From: Gordonia polyisoprenivorans NBRC 16320 = JCM 10675
GTDB taxonomy: Bacteria > Actinomycetota > Actinomycetes > Mycobacteriales > Mycobacteriaceae
NCBI RefSeq assembly: GCF_000241325.1
Contig: NZ_BAEI01000031.1
Span: forward strand, 248,001 to 312,000
Direction of reading: 5' to 3'
DNA length: 64,000 nt
Shown here: positions 18,763-26,507 of the stretch, in pieces
Numbering within the stretch: the first letter of the stretch is position 1
Layout of the letters: each line of letters begins with the position of its first letter
Translations under genes and position numbers: made by a program
Notes under the pieces: generated by a model
What the model was told of the DNA's origin: nothing
What the model saw: only the letters and a program-made list of their open reading frames with translations
Databases searched by the model: none

Positions 18763-19165
18763 CGCCGATGGCGCCCACCAGTTCGCCGACAGCGCTCACT
18801 TAGATCGATGGTCGAGGTGCCGAGGAGCGCCAGCGACGAGCCTCGAGACCCCCTGTGCCGAACAGCTACCGGGCCACAGTGGTCCGAATCCAGCACCGGT
18901 GCAAGCGGTCTCGAGGCTCGCCGCACGCGGCTCGCACCTCGACCAGCGATTGATGAATCGGGCCGTTCCCCATCCCGGTGGTCGAGGTGCCGAGGAGCGC
19001 CAGCGACGAGCCTCGAGACCCCGTGTGCCGAAAGGATTCCGGGCCACGGTGGCACGCGCACCTCGACCATCGGGTGGGGATTATCTCTATGGAGTTGTCA
19101 AACAACAGATGCGGTCCCGGCCGGGCCGGGTGCGGGGAATCAGGCTGTAGTAGAGGCGCTTCGGG
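18763..19165. repeat. 403-base gap with three dispersed repeat units and the HNH-element flank
   Basis: Between the convergent duplicate embB and HNH gene. It contains repeat units at 18810-18852 (GGTCGAGGTGCCGAGG start, CCTCGAGACC end), 18907-18944 (opposite orientation, with nested hairpin GCCGC-AC-GCGGC) and 18980-19022, plus a partial unit near 19060-19075. From 19082 on (TATCTCTATGGAGTT...) the sequence is shared with 45172 onward beside the second HNH gene. No coding sequence supported. Confidence 0.75.
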
Positions 19166-20440
19166 TCAGGCTGCTGCGTCGTCGAGTCTCATGGTGCGTC
19201 GGTGATAGGACGGTATCGGTCGTCGTTTCGGATCCACGCTGGCGGGTGGGATCAGCCAGGGGTGTCGGTCGAATCCCATGATGATGTCCCATCCGTGGTG
19301 GTGGACATCGTCGTGGCAGCTGCTGCAGAGGAGGCATCCGTTGTCGAGGTCGGTGGGACCACCGTCGGCCCAGTGGTGCGCGTGGTGTGCTTGGCAGCGG
19401 CCGGCGTGTGCTCCGCATTTGATGCACCCGCGATCCCGCACGAGCAGGGCTTTGCGTTGCCCGGGGGTGAACAATCGTTCCTGGCGTCCGACGTCGAGGG
19501 GTACGCCGTCGGTGTTGAGGATGATTTTGGTGATGGTGGTGTCACACGACAACATTTTCGCGGTGGCTTCGGTGATCGGACCCATGTTCTGCAAGTCGCC
19601 GCCGATTGCCGGGTTGTCCGCCGACCAGGTCCACAACAGTCCGTTGGTGGGTTTCGCCGACAATGTGGTGTCCGCCAATCCCTGTGCCGCGAGTTCGACA
19701 ATCGTTTCAAACGCCGCGGCGCAGATCTGTTCGGGTGTCCGCGGATCCGGGGACCCGTCGGGCTGGGGCTTGGGCGCCGACAAGGTTTCCATCAGGGTGC
19801 GTGTCTTTTCGCCGGCGATGATGTCGAGGTTCGCCGAGATCTCCAGCCGTCCGTCGTCGGTGATGCGGTCGGTGTAGGAGTTGATTCTCTTGTCTTCGGC
19901 GGCAGGTAAACCGCCAGGAGTCTCCGCGGCCAGTTCGTTGCCCAACTGTCGTGCGTAGAGGTTGATCTCGGCGGGGGTGAAGCCGGCGAAGTAGTGCGAC
20001 AGGAGTTTCCGCAGGTATTCACAACGTTGGACGGTGTCGAGGGGTTCGGGGCATCGGGTGTCGATGTGCGCCAACCCGCGCACGATGGCGTCGGTGTGTT
20101 CGGACGAGATGGACCCGTCCGCTGCATGCGCCAACAACAGGTCGACATCGGTGGTGGCGGCGACCCGCACATACCGACTTGCGACGGCGGGTGCGCAACC
20201 CATGCTGATCAACAACTCCCGCAGTCGGGTGGTCTTGTGGTCGGCGACGCCCAGCCGGTCCATTTCGCCGGTGAGGGTGGTGGCGTGGTGATCGATCAGG
20301 TTCCGCAACAACAGGACTTGTTTCATCGCGCTGAAGGCTTGGGGCCCGGTCATGTCCGGATTCCATTGCAGGTCGCTGAGTTGGCTGACGATGTCGGCGA
20401 AGATCGCCTCGGCGTCAAGAGCTTCGGTGGTGTCGATCAT
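19166..20440 (-). CDS. 13E12-family protein: DUF222 plus HNH endonuclease domain (copy 1)
   Basis: 424 residues from ATG 20440, preceded by GGGGGAGGGG. N-terminal DUF222 region followed by a C-terminal zinc-supported HNH nuclease: CIKCGAHAGRCQAHH, then HWADGGPTDLDNGCLLC, SSCHDDVHHHGW, which supplies two Cys pairs and the catalytic His/Asn/His set. Relatives are the multi-copy 13E12 (REP13E12) proteins of mycobacteria; their exact role is unknown. Nearly identical to the protein at 45241-46530 (I count only about 30 differences). The copies share flanking DNA, so this is a duplicated element of about 1.47 kb. Confidence 0.9.
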   Translation of the reverse strand: MIDTTEALDAEAIFADIVSQLSDLQWNPDMTGPQAFSAMKQVLLLRNLIDHHATTLTGEMDRLGVADHKTTRLRELLISMGCAPAVASRYVRVAATTDVDLLLAHAADGSISSEHTDAIVRGLAHIDTRCPEPLDTVQRCEYLRKLLSHYFAGFTPAEINLYARQLGNELAAETPGGLPAAEDKRINSYTDRITDDGRLEISANLDIIAGEKTRTLMETLSAPKPQPDGSPDPRTPEQICAAAFETIVELAAQGLADTTLSAKPTNGLLWTWSADNPAIGGDLQNMGPITEATAKMLSCDTTITKIILNTDGVPLDVGRQERLFTPGQRKALLVRDRGCIKCGAHAGRCQAHHAHHWADGGPTDLDNGCLLCSSCHDDVHHHGWDIIMGFDRHPWLIPPASVDPKRRPIPSYHRRTMRLDDAAA

Positions 20441-20478
20441 GGGCCCCTCCCCCGGTGGCTGATCGGTGTGATGGGTCC

Positions 20479-20507
20479 ATCGTACTCGAACATATGGATC
20501 AAGGCAA
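20479..20507 (-). promoter_or_regulatory. Promoter of HNH gene copy 1 with TCGAAC dyad
   Basis: Minus strand: TTGCCT (20502-20507), 17-base spacer, TACGAT (20479-20484). An inverted pair TCGAAC / GTTCGA (20486-20491 and 20512-20517, 20 bases apart) brackets the -35 region. The same hexamers, spacing and dyad occur in front of copy 2. TCGAAC is the half-site of the mycobacterial LexA (SOS) box, but its normal spacing is 4 bases. Confidence 0.6.
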
Positions 20508-20541
20508 GGGTGTTCGATGGTTCTGGGGAGGCAAAGGTGCT

Positions 20542-20550
20542 TGTGGACAA
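20542..20550 (-). other. DnaA-box-like 9-mer at the end of HNH element copy 1
   Basis: TTGTCCACA on the minus strand, a perfect mycobacterial DnaA-box 9-mer, at the last conserved bases of the repeated element. The matching 9-mer in copy 2 is at 46630-46638. A single box is not an origin. Confidence 0.4.
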
Positions 20551-20660
20551 CGGGTTTCGGTGGTGGGCTGGCGGAAGTTTTCTGTCGGTGGGGTGTGGTA
20601 GGGGGTGCGGCTTTCGCTGTGGGCCGGATCGATGTGGTTGGGAGGCTTGTTGTCTCACCG

Positions 20661-20759
20661 GGTCTCGAGGCCCGGCGCCTGGGGCGCCGTGCACCTCGAC
20701 CATCGGAAGGGGGTCTCGAGGCCCGGCGCCTGGGGCGCCGTGCACCTCGACTATCGGGG
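20661..20759. repeat. Tandem pair of dispersed palindromic repeat units
   Basis: Two nearly identical units at 20661-20706 and 20712-20759, each starting GGTCTCGAGGCCCGGCGCC and ending CACCTCGACYATCGG. They belong to the family seen at 1764-1899. They sit in the 537-base gap 20441-20977 between the HNH promoter and the embC stop. A degenerate partial unit (CACCTCGGCCATCGG) occurs at about 20943. The remainder of the gap, about 20760-20940, shows no supported gene. Confidence 0.75.
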
Positions 20760-20977
20760 AAAGGGGCTCGTTGCGCGGGCAGGGCGGGTTGCTCGACCAT
20801 CTGGAGGGCAGGGTTTTCGATGATGGGGGGCGCCTGGACGGTCGGGATTACTGTGTACGCGGCGCCTACGAGTGGACGCGGCTGGTGCAGTGGGGGCGTC
20901 TGCGAATTCGGCTGGCGTAGAACGCTTCGGCGGTGGATCGCACACCTCGGCCATCGGGAAAGGCGCCGACGGTGACC

Positions 20978-23900
20978 TCAGTGCCGGATCGGCGCCGGAG
21001 CCCAGAGTCCGCTTCGGGTGGCGGTGCCGGTGGTGATCTCGGCGTGGCGGGTCACGTCGTCGTAGGGGACCAGCCGCTCCAGTGAGCCCCAGTCGCGGCC
21101 GACGTCACCCTTCAGATACGTTGCCAGAGCGGTCGGTTCGAGCAGTACCTGCTCCCAGCCGATCGGGCCACCGCCGAAGGCGTCCTGCCATGCCGAGACC
21201 GCCGCGGACAGGTCCGCGCCGGGCTCGATGCGCCACTGCGGTAGTTCGGCGACACCGTCGTGGTGGGTGAACGGCCGCTGGCACGGGAACACCAACCCTG
21301 AGGTCCAGTCGACGTGCACCGGGGCGGTGGACCCGACGACGTCCTGCAGGGTCCGCATCTGCGGCAGGCGTGGCGGCGTGACGATGATGTAGCGATCCGA
21401 GGCGAGATTGTCGTCGGTGGCGACGATGCGTACCGCGGTGATGTTGTCGGGCAGATCGGTGGTGGGCACCCGGACGTTGCGCCACGACGGCATGGGGCCG
21501 GGGTCGATCATGTTCACCGATCCGGTTGCCGACAGGTCGGCATCGCGGGTGGTCGACCCGATTTTGCCGGTGGTGTACTCCAGTACCAGATCCTGCGGAT
21601 TGTCGAACTGCCCGGCGATGGAGAAGGTCACCAGCGGGCGATCCCGATAGTCCGTCGGCAGTGCGTACCAGCCCGACGTCAGATGTGCTGGGGTTTGATC
21701 GTCCTTCGAATAGCTGCCCAGCACGGGGGTTTTCGACGGATCGAGTTCGAAGGGCAGGGCGGCGTGGCTGCCGTTGACACCCGGTGTGCTCTCCTCGCCA
21801 CCACCGGTGCCACCGGCGTTGGCGATCAACACATCTGGGTCGGCCGCGGCATCTCCGGCGAGCACTCCGAGTGCGCCCGCAGGGGTTTTGGTATCGAGTT
21901 CCTCGGGCACGGCGTCGGGACCGAAGCCACTCGTCGCAGGCTCCGTCGACGACGCCGGCTGGGTCGCGGGGCCGGCGAGCGGATCGGTGAGTGTCTTGTC
22001 GACCGGCGACAATTCGTAGTTGCTGGGGTTCTCCTCCACCCAGATCTTGTCGGCCATGCCGCACTGCTTGCCCGCCAGCGCCTCCAGGTTGGAGCGGGGT
22101 ACCGAGTACGAATCACTCTGGTGGATACCGGCGAACGCGGCGGTGACGAGCTCGAAGACCACCACCAGTGCGGCCACCCAGGCCAACGGGGCCCCGGCGA
22201 GGGAGTGCCAGGTGCGCCGATACCAGGGATGCTTCTCGGCCTTCCACTGGTCGTCCGGTTCGGCGTCGGGATCGGTCCCGGTGAACGGTTCACGGAAGTG
22301 GAACCACAACGCCAGCAACAACAACAGCAGTGCGATCGCCAGGAACAACGTGCCCAGCCGCACGACGATGGTCGGCTGGTCGACGCCCCAGGGCATCCCC
22401 CACGCCGAGGAGTAGTAGTACGAGTTGGGGCCGGCGAACGCCAGTCCGACGATGAAGAACACGAGCGCCGCATACAGCGTGCGGTTGCGGCGGGAATGCA
22501 TCGCGCTCTGGCTGGCGGCGATCGCGGCGATGGCGGCCAATGCCGCTGCGAGACCGGCGAACACGCCGAAGTGGTGGGTCCACTTGGTGGGCGTGAACAT
22601 CAGGAACACCAACGACGCGAACGTGATTCCGACGATTCGCCGGGTCGGGCCGATCGCGGTGCCGGGGATGCGGGACTTGCGGATCAGCACCGCCGCCGAG
22701 ACCACCATCCCGAGGATCATCGCCAGCACGGCGAAGCGTCGGGCGATGGAACCGTCCGCGGAGAACGCGAACAGCGAAGAGTAGCGGTCGATCTCGTTGT
22801 ACCAGTGCAGCGACGGCCCGAGCGCCGACTTCATCTTCGACGAATCCAGGAAGGAACGCAGCGTCAGATTCGAGAACACCACGAAGATGACGAAGGTTCC
22901 CGCCGCGAGTATCGGGGCGAGCAACGCGAGGAATGATCGCCACCCGTTGCCGATCACGCGGGCGCGCTTGATGAGCGCAAGGATCATCGGTCTGGCGCCG
23001 GCGATCAACGCGGCGACGGCCAGCAGTCCGGTCGGTCCGGCGGCAAGGCTGAATGCGCCGAACAAACACGCCAGCGCCGCGGGTAGCAGCCGGCCCGTCG
23101 CGATCGACCGCTCGACCGAGCACCACGTGAGCAGCGCGCCGAGGCAGATGATGGGTTCGGGACGCAGACCGTTGTTGAACGGGAACCATGACGCGAGGAA
23201 CACAAAGGCCGCGGTCCAGGCGACGCCGGGCCGGGTGATGGCCGCCCGGCCCAACCGCGGCAGCACCTCGTGGCTGATGATCAACCACGACACCACGCCG
23301 CACAACAAGGCCGGCAACCGCATCCACGGACTGGCCACCGACACGTGGCTGAGCAGGCCGAAGGCCTCGTAGTACCAACCGAAGGGCGCCTCGGGAGCGC
23401 CGTACCAGCGGAAGTAGTTGGCGGTGTACTCACTGTTCTGCGCGACGCGGGCCATCGTCATCAGATAGCCGTCGTCGGAGGTGTTGGGCCCGATGAAATG
23501 CCACACCAGCAGCGCGATCAACACCACGTAGTCGCGAACGTTGAGGCGCCACCAGCGCGCCGGGAAGATACGACGGTGCTTGCGCTCGTCGGTCGAATCC
23601 AGCGCGGCCAGAGCCATCAACGACAGCAGGGTGCACACGATGCCGACGATGAGGACCAGCCACTTGAGGATCGTCGGCGTTGAGGTGTAGCGCGAGTCGA
23701 TGGTGACGTGGGCGTGCAGGCCGGGCAGCGAGGCGGCCGGCCCGGTCAGATCGGTGAACAGGCCGGTGACCTGCGGGCGCTGATCGGAGGTGTAGAGGTC
23801 ACGGTCGCTGGTCGTGCCCGACAGTGACTCGCCCTTGTCGTTGGTCATCCCGACGAATTCGGCGGTCACCTCGTCGGAGTCCGCGTGCACGACGATGTCG

Positions 23901-24313
23901 CGGCAGCTCTGTGCGTCGATCTGCGCGACCGTCGCCGACACCAGCGGCACGTTGCGATTGACGACCTCGACGGTCTGCTTGTCGGCCGGATCGGTCGCGG
24001 CACCGGTCTTGCGGATGAACAGGCCACGCTCGGGTGACTTCTCGGCCCCCTTGGGCGTCGTCGACAACAGCACGGACTGCCCGCCGCGCAGTTCGCCGAC
24101 CGCAGAACACGGCACGCTGACGTCGAGGTCGATCGGGACGTAGCTGATCAGGGGTGCGGTGACCGAATTGATCTGACCGTCCTGCGGCCAGGTGATCTGC
24201 GCGGTGGTCTGGTTGACCGGCATGAACGGGGTCGCGAGGGCGAGAAAGAGGCCGAGCAGCCCCGTGATGATTGCTACGAGCTTCGCTCGCCCGACCGTCA
24301 ACGCTGCTGGCAC
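20978..24313 (-). CDS. embC: EmbC arabinofuranosyltransferase
   Basis: About 1111 residues from GTG 24313. The frame stays open further upstream, but that would overlap aroQ. Donor motif SDDGYLMTMARV with D280-D281. EmbC-type features: NGLRPEPIICLGALLTWCSV, ADGSIARRFAVLAMI, RIPGTAIGPTRRIVGIT, NLEALAGKQCG and the ending TRSGLWAPAPIRH. EmbC extends the linear arabinan, in mycobacteria mainly of lipoarabinomannan. In the ancestral order embC would be followed directly by embA; here the HNH element and the inverted embA-embB pair lie between. A TACCAT hexamer eight bases upstream suggests leaderless expression. Confidence 0.92.
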   Translation of the reverse strand: MPAALTVGRAKLVAIITGLLGLFLALATPFMPVNQTTAQITWPQDGQINSVTAPLISYVPIDLDVSVPCSAVGELRGGQSVLLSTTPKGAEKSPERGLFIRKTGAATDPADKQTVEVVNRNVPLVSATVAQIDAQSCRDIVVHADSDEVTAEFVGMTNDKGESLSGTTSDRDLYTSDQRPQVTGLFTDLTGPAASLPGLHAHVTIDSRYTSTPTILKWLVLIVGIVCTLLSLMALAALDSTDERKHRRIFPARWWRLNVRDYVVLIALLVWHFIGPNTSDDGYLMTMARVAQNSEYTANYFRWYGAPEAPFGWYYEAFGLLSHVSVASPWMRLPALLCGVVSWLIISHEVLPRLGRAAITRPGVAWTAAFVFLASWFPFNNGLRPEPIICLGALLTWCSVERSIATGRLLPAALACLFGAFSLAAGPTGLLAVAALIAGARPMILALIKRARVIGNGWRSFLALLAPILAAGTFVIFVVFSNLTLRSFLDSSKMKSALGPSLHWYNEIDRYSSLFAFSADGSIARRFAVLAMILGMVVSAAVLIRKSRIPGTAIGPTRRIVGITFASLVFLMFTPTKWTHHFGVFAGLAAALAAIAAIAASQSAMHSRRNRTLYAALVFFIVGLAFAGPNSYYYSSAWGMPWGVDQPTIVVRLGTLFLAIALLLLLLALWFHFREPFTGTDPDAEPDDQWKAEKHPWYRRTWHSLAGAPLAWVAALVVVFELVTAAFAGIHQSDSYSVPRSNLEALAGKQCGMADKIWVEENPSNYELSPVDKTLTDPLAGPATQPASSTEPATSGFGPDAVPEELDTKTPAGALGVLAGDAAADPDVLIANAGGTGGGEESTPGVNGSHAALPFELDPSKTPVLGSYSKDDQTPAHLTSGWYALPTDYRDRPLVTFSIAGQFDNPQDLVLEYTTGKIGSTTRDADLSATGSVNMIDPGPMPSWRNVRVPTTDLPDNITAVRIVATDDNLASDRYIIVTPPRLPQMRTLQDVVGSTAPVHVDWTSGLVFPCQRPFTHHDGVAELPQWRIEPGADLSAAVSAWQDAFGGGPIGWEQVLLEPTALATYLKGDVGRDWGSLERLVPYDDVTRHAEITTGTATRSGLWAPAPIRH

Positions 24314-24321
24314 AAAGAGTG

Positions 24322-24363
24322 ATGGTAGTGGGTGGCCTGTGCGCGCCGAGACCGCACTAGGCT
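24322..24363. promoter_or_regulatory. Divergent leaderless promoters of embC and aroQ
   Basis: Within the 57-base gap, TACCAT on the minus strand (24322-24327) lies eight bases before the embC GTG, and TAGGCT on the plus strand (24358-24363) lies seven bases before the aroQ ATG. Neither gene has a Shine-Dalgarno sequence. -35 boxes are not obvious. Confidence 0.45.
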
Positions 24364-24370
24364 GACGCTC

Positions 24371-24847
24371 ATGTCGACCGATTCCGCCTCTGACGCGCAA
24401 CGACTGCCGATCCTGCTGCTCAACGGGCCCAACCTCAACACCCTCGGTTTGCGGCAACCGGACATCTACGGCGCCGACACCCTCGCCGACGTCGTCGCCC
24501 TCGCCGAGCGCACGGCCGCCGACGTGGGTTTCGGGTTACGGGCCGCGCAGACCAACCATGAGGGCGAGATGATCGACTGGATTCACGAGTCGCGCGGCCA
24601 GGTGTCGGGCATCGTGATCAACCCGGCCGGCTGGACCCACACGTCGGTGGCGCTGGCCGATGCGCTGGTGATCCCCGAGGTGCCGATCATGGAGGTGCAC
24701 ATCAGCAACGTGCACAAGCGGGAGGCCTTCCGCCATCACTCCTACGTCTCGCCGCTCGCGGCCGGGATCATCGTCGGCTACGGCATCCGCGGCTACGAGT
24801 TCGCCATCCGACGACTCGCCGAGATCGTCGCCGCCGACCGACCCTGA
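24371..24847 (+). CDS. aroQ: Type II 3-dehydroquinate dehydratase
   Basis: 158 residues. Shikimate-pathway enzyme converting 3-dehydroquinate to 3-dehydroshikimate; forms dodecamers. The family signature is complete: LLLNGPNLNTLGLRQPDIYG (active-site lid with Arg and Tyr), QTNHEGEMIDWIH, INPAGWTHTSVAL (catalytic His) and MEVHISN, ending in YGIRGYEFAIRRL. No other aromatic-pathway genes are adjacent, so it is a solitary copy here. Confidence 0.95.
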   Translation: MSTDSASDAQRLPILLLNGPNLNTLGLRQPDIYGADTLADVVALAERTAADVGFGLRAAQTNHEGEMIDWIHESRGQVSGIVINPAGWTHTSVALADALVIPEVPIMEVHISNVHKREAFRHHSYVSPLAAGIIVGYGIRGYEFAIRRLAEIVAADRP

Positions 24848-24848
24848 C

Positions 24849-24866
24849 TGCAACCCAGGGGTTGCG
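24849..24866. other. Imperfect inverted repeat behind aroQ
   Basis: TGCAACCC, two bases, GGGTTGCG (7 of 8 paired), immediately after the aroQ stop. It could be a weak terminator hairpin for aroQ. Its GCAAC/GTTGC cores match the operator 15 bases downstream, so it may instead be a second regulator half-site pair. Confidence 0.4.
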
Positions 24867-24880
24867 CATCGGGATCATTG

Positions 24881-24900
24881 GTGCAACTATCGAGTTGCAC
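24881..24900. promoter_or_regulatory. Operator-like dyad upstream of the SRPBCC/ArsR operon
   Basis: GTGCAACTATCGAGTTGCAC: perfect 8-bp arms (GTGCAACT / AGTTGCAC) around ATCG, 25 bases before ATG 24926. Most likely the autoregulatory site of the ArsR-type repressor encoded second in the operon. Confidence 0.65.
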
Positions 24901-24925
24901 ATAATCCTCCGGCGAAAGGCCTCTC

Positions 24926-25378
24926 ATGACCACCACCGACCTCGACCGCATCGAGCACCAGGTCCTCATCGACGCACCCGTGCAACGGGTCTGGGATCTC
25001 GTCAGCGAACCCGGCTGGTACATCAACGACAAGACCCTCACCGAGCATCGGATCGAGACCCGCGACGGCATCACCACCGTCGTCGACCCGGTGCACGGCA
25101 GTTTCTCGATGCTGATCGTCGAACTCGACGAGCCCCGCTACGCCGCATTCCGCTGGCTCATCGACGCCGACGATCCGTCGAGCACCTCCACGCTCGTCGA
25201 ATTCTGGCTCACTCCCACCGATTCCGGTGTCGAGGTGAAGGTCGCCGAGAGTGGGTTCGCCTCGCTCGACGAGTCCGATGTCAATCGCCGGTCGCGGTGG
25301 GAGGATCACACCGAGGGTTGGCGACTCGAACTCGAGTTGGCCAGAGCCGCTCTCACCGAGGAACATTCGCGTGCCTGA
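24926..25378 (+). CDS. SRPBCC/AHSA1-family protein
   Basis: 150 residues of the START-like AHSA1 family (IEHQVLIDAPVQRVWDLVSEPGWY, later RWEDHTEGWRLELE). These small proteins hold a hydrophobic ligand or assist other proteins; the ligand is not predictable. Translationally coupled to the ArsR gene that follows (GTG start overlaps this stop). AHSA1-ArsR pairs are common in actinobacteria. Confidence 0.85.
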   Translation: MTTTDLDRIEHQVLIDAPVQRVWDLVSEPGWYINDKTLTEHRIETRDGITTVVDPVHGSFSMLIVELDEPRYAAFRWLIDADDPSSTSTLVEFWLTPTDSGVEVKVAESGFASLDESDVNRRSRWEDHTEGWRLELELARAALTEEHSRA

Positions 25379-25730
25379 CCAGAGTTCAAGCCGGGCGGCT
25401 CCGGTCGAGGTGTTCGCGGCGCTCGCCGACGACACCCGCTGGCAGGTGCTCGTCGAACTCGGCCGGCGCCCGGCGTCGGCGTCGGCGCTGGCCACCCAAC
25501 TCCCGATCTCGCGGCAGGCCATCGCCAAACACCTCAAGGTGCTCACCGACGCGGGGCTCGTCGAGCCGGTCAAGGTGGGCCGCGAGGTGCGCTACGAGGC
25601 CGTCGGTGCACGGCTCTCCGAGGTGGCCCGCAGCCTCGAGGTGATCGCCCGCGGATGGGAGCGCCGCCTGACGACGATCAAGGAGCTCGCCGAAGGCGGC
25701 CCCGACAATCCCTGGCGCGACAACCCCTAG
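25371..25730 (+). CDS. ArsR/SmtB-family repressor
   Basis: 119 residues from GTG 25371 (VPDQSSSR), which overlaps the stop of the preceding gene. Winged helix-turn-helix: VFAALADDTRWQVLVELGRR, recognition helix SRQAIAKHLKVLTDAGLV, wing VKVGREVRYEA. No Cys/His metal-site motif (such as ELCVCDL) is present, so it probably senses something other than a metal. Likely represses its own operon through the dyad at 24881-24900. Confidence 0.88.
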   Translation: MPDQSSSRAAPVEVFAALADDTRWQVLVELGRRPASASALATQLPISRQAIAKHLKVLTDAGLVEPVKVGREVRYEAVGARLSEVARSLEVIARGWERRLTTIKELAEGGPDNPWRDNP

Positions 25731-26503
25731 CGCGACAATGCCTCTCGTGCCATCTCGGCCACCGAGCCGTCGACACGCGGTCCATGGCCGGGGAACAGCA
25801 CTGTCGCATCGAGAGTGGTGAACGCCTCGACGCTGCGCCGGGCGGCGGCCACGTCGTGCTGGAAGACGTCGGGGATGCGCTGGCAGCCCGAGATTCCCGA
25901 GATCGGGTGGTCGCTGACCAGTGCATCCCCGGACACCAGTACCGCCCCGTCGGCGACGAGGTAGGCGCTGTGACCGTCGGTGTGCCCGTGCGACGCCACC
26001 GGCACCGGCGCGCCCGGCAGATCGAGCGGACGCGGTAGATCCGAGGTGTGCGCAAAGGGCTGTGTCGTCCCGATGCCCTTGCGGCTCAACACACCCAACG
26101 GTACGACCTCGGCCAGCCAGCGCCAGACGCGCGGCCGATGGGCGACCGACGCGATGCCGATCGGCGACGCCTGCTGCAAGTAGTCGCGGCGGGCGTGGCC
26201 CACCTCGTCCGGGTCGGCGTACACCGGAAAGCCATGACGCGCGGCGAGACTCACCAGCCCGCCGATGTGATCGACGTGGGCGTGGGTGAGCAGCGCGCCC
26301 CGGATGTCGGACGGGCTCGCACCGACCTTCGTGATCGACTCCTCGACCAGAGCCGCCTGACGTGGATACCCGCCGTCGATCAGGGTCACTCCGGAATCAT
26401 CCTGCAGGACAACCCAGTTGACGGCTGCCGTGCCGACGAACCAGGCGGTCGACGACGCGCCGTCGACCCGGCTGATCACCATCTTCTCGGCCGGCATGAT
26501 CAT
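25727..26503 (-). CDS. Metallo-beta-lactamase-fold hydrolase
   Basis: 258 residues. The metal-binding set is intact: LTHAHVDHIGG (HxHxDH), VASHGHTDGHS, LVSGDALVSDHP and LFPGHGP. The superfamily includes glyoxalase II, lactonases and RNases; the substrate is not predictable. ATG 26503 (or ATG 26497) lies four bases after the aftA stop on the same strand, so the two are an operon. The stop overlaps the convergent arsR stop. Confidence 0.88.
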   Translation of the reverse strand: MIMPAEKMVISRVDGASSTAWFVGTAAVNWVVLQDDSGVTLIDGGYPRQAALVEESITKVGASPSDIRGALLTHAHVDHIGGLVSLAARHGFPVYADPDEVGHARRDYLQQASPIGIASVAHRPRVWRWLAEVVPLGVLSRKGIGTTQPFAHTSDLPRPLDLPGAPVPVASHGHTDGHSAYLVADGAVLVSGDALVSDHPISGISGCQRIPDVFQHDVAAARRSVEAFTTLDATVLFPGHGPRVDGSVAEMAREALSR

Positions 26504-26507
26504 GGCC

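Noticed and set aside
18796-19281. Small open frames in the gap after the duplicate embB
   Set aside because: They are translations of the dispersed palindromic repeats; similar peptides appear at every repeat site.
18810-20759. Insertion sequence or CRISPR array suggested by repeated units
   Set aside because: No transposase, no regular spacer length and no cas genes; units alternate orientation and vary in core sequence.
20517-20975. Open frames between the HNH promoter and embC
   Set aside because: Mostly repeat sequence and promoter DNA; no family resemblance and no ribosome-binding site.
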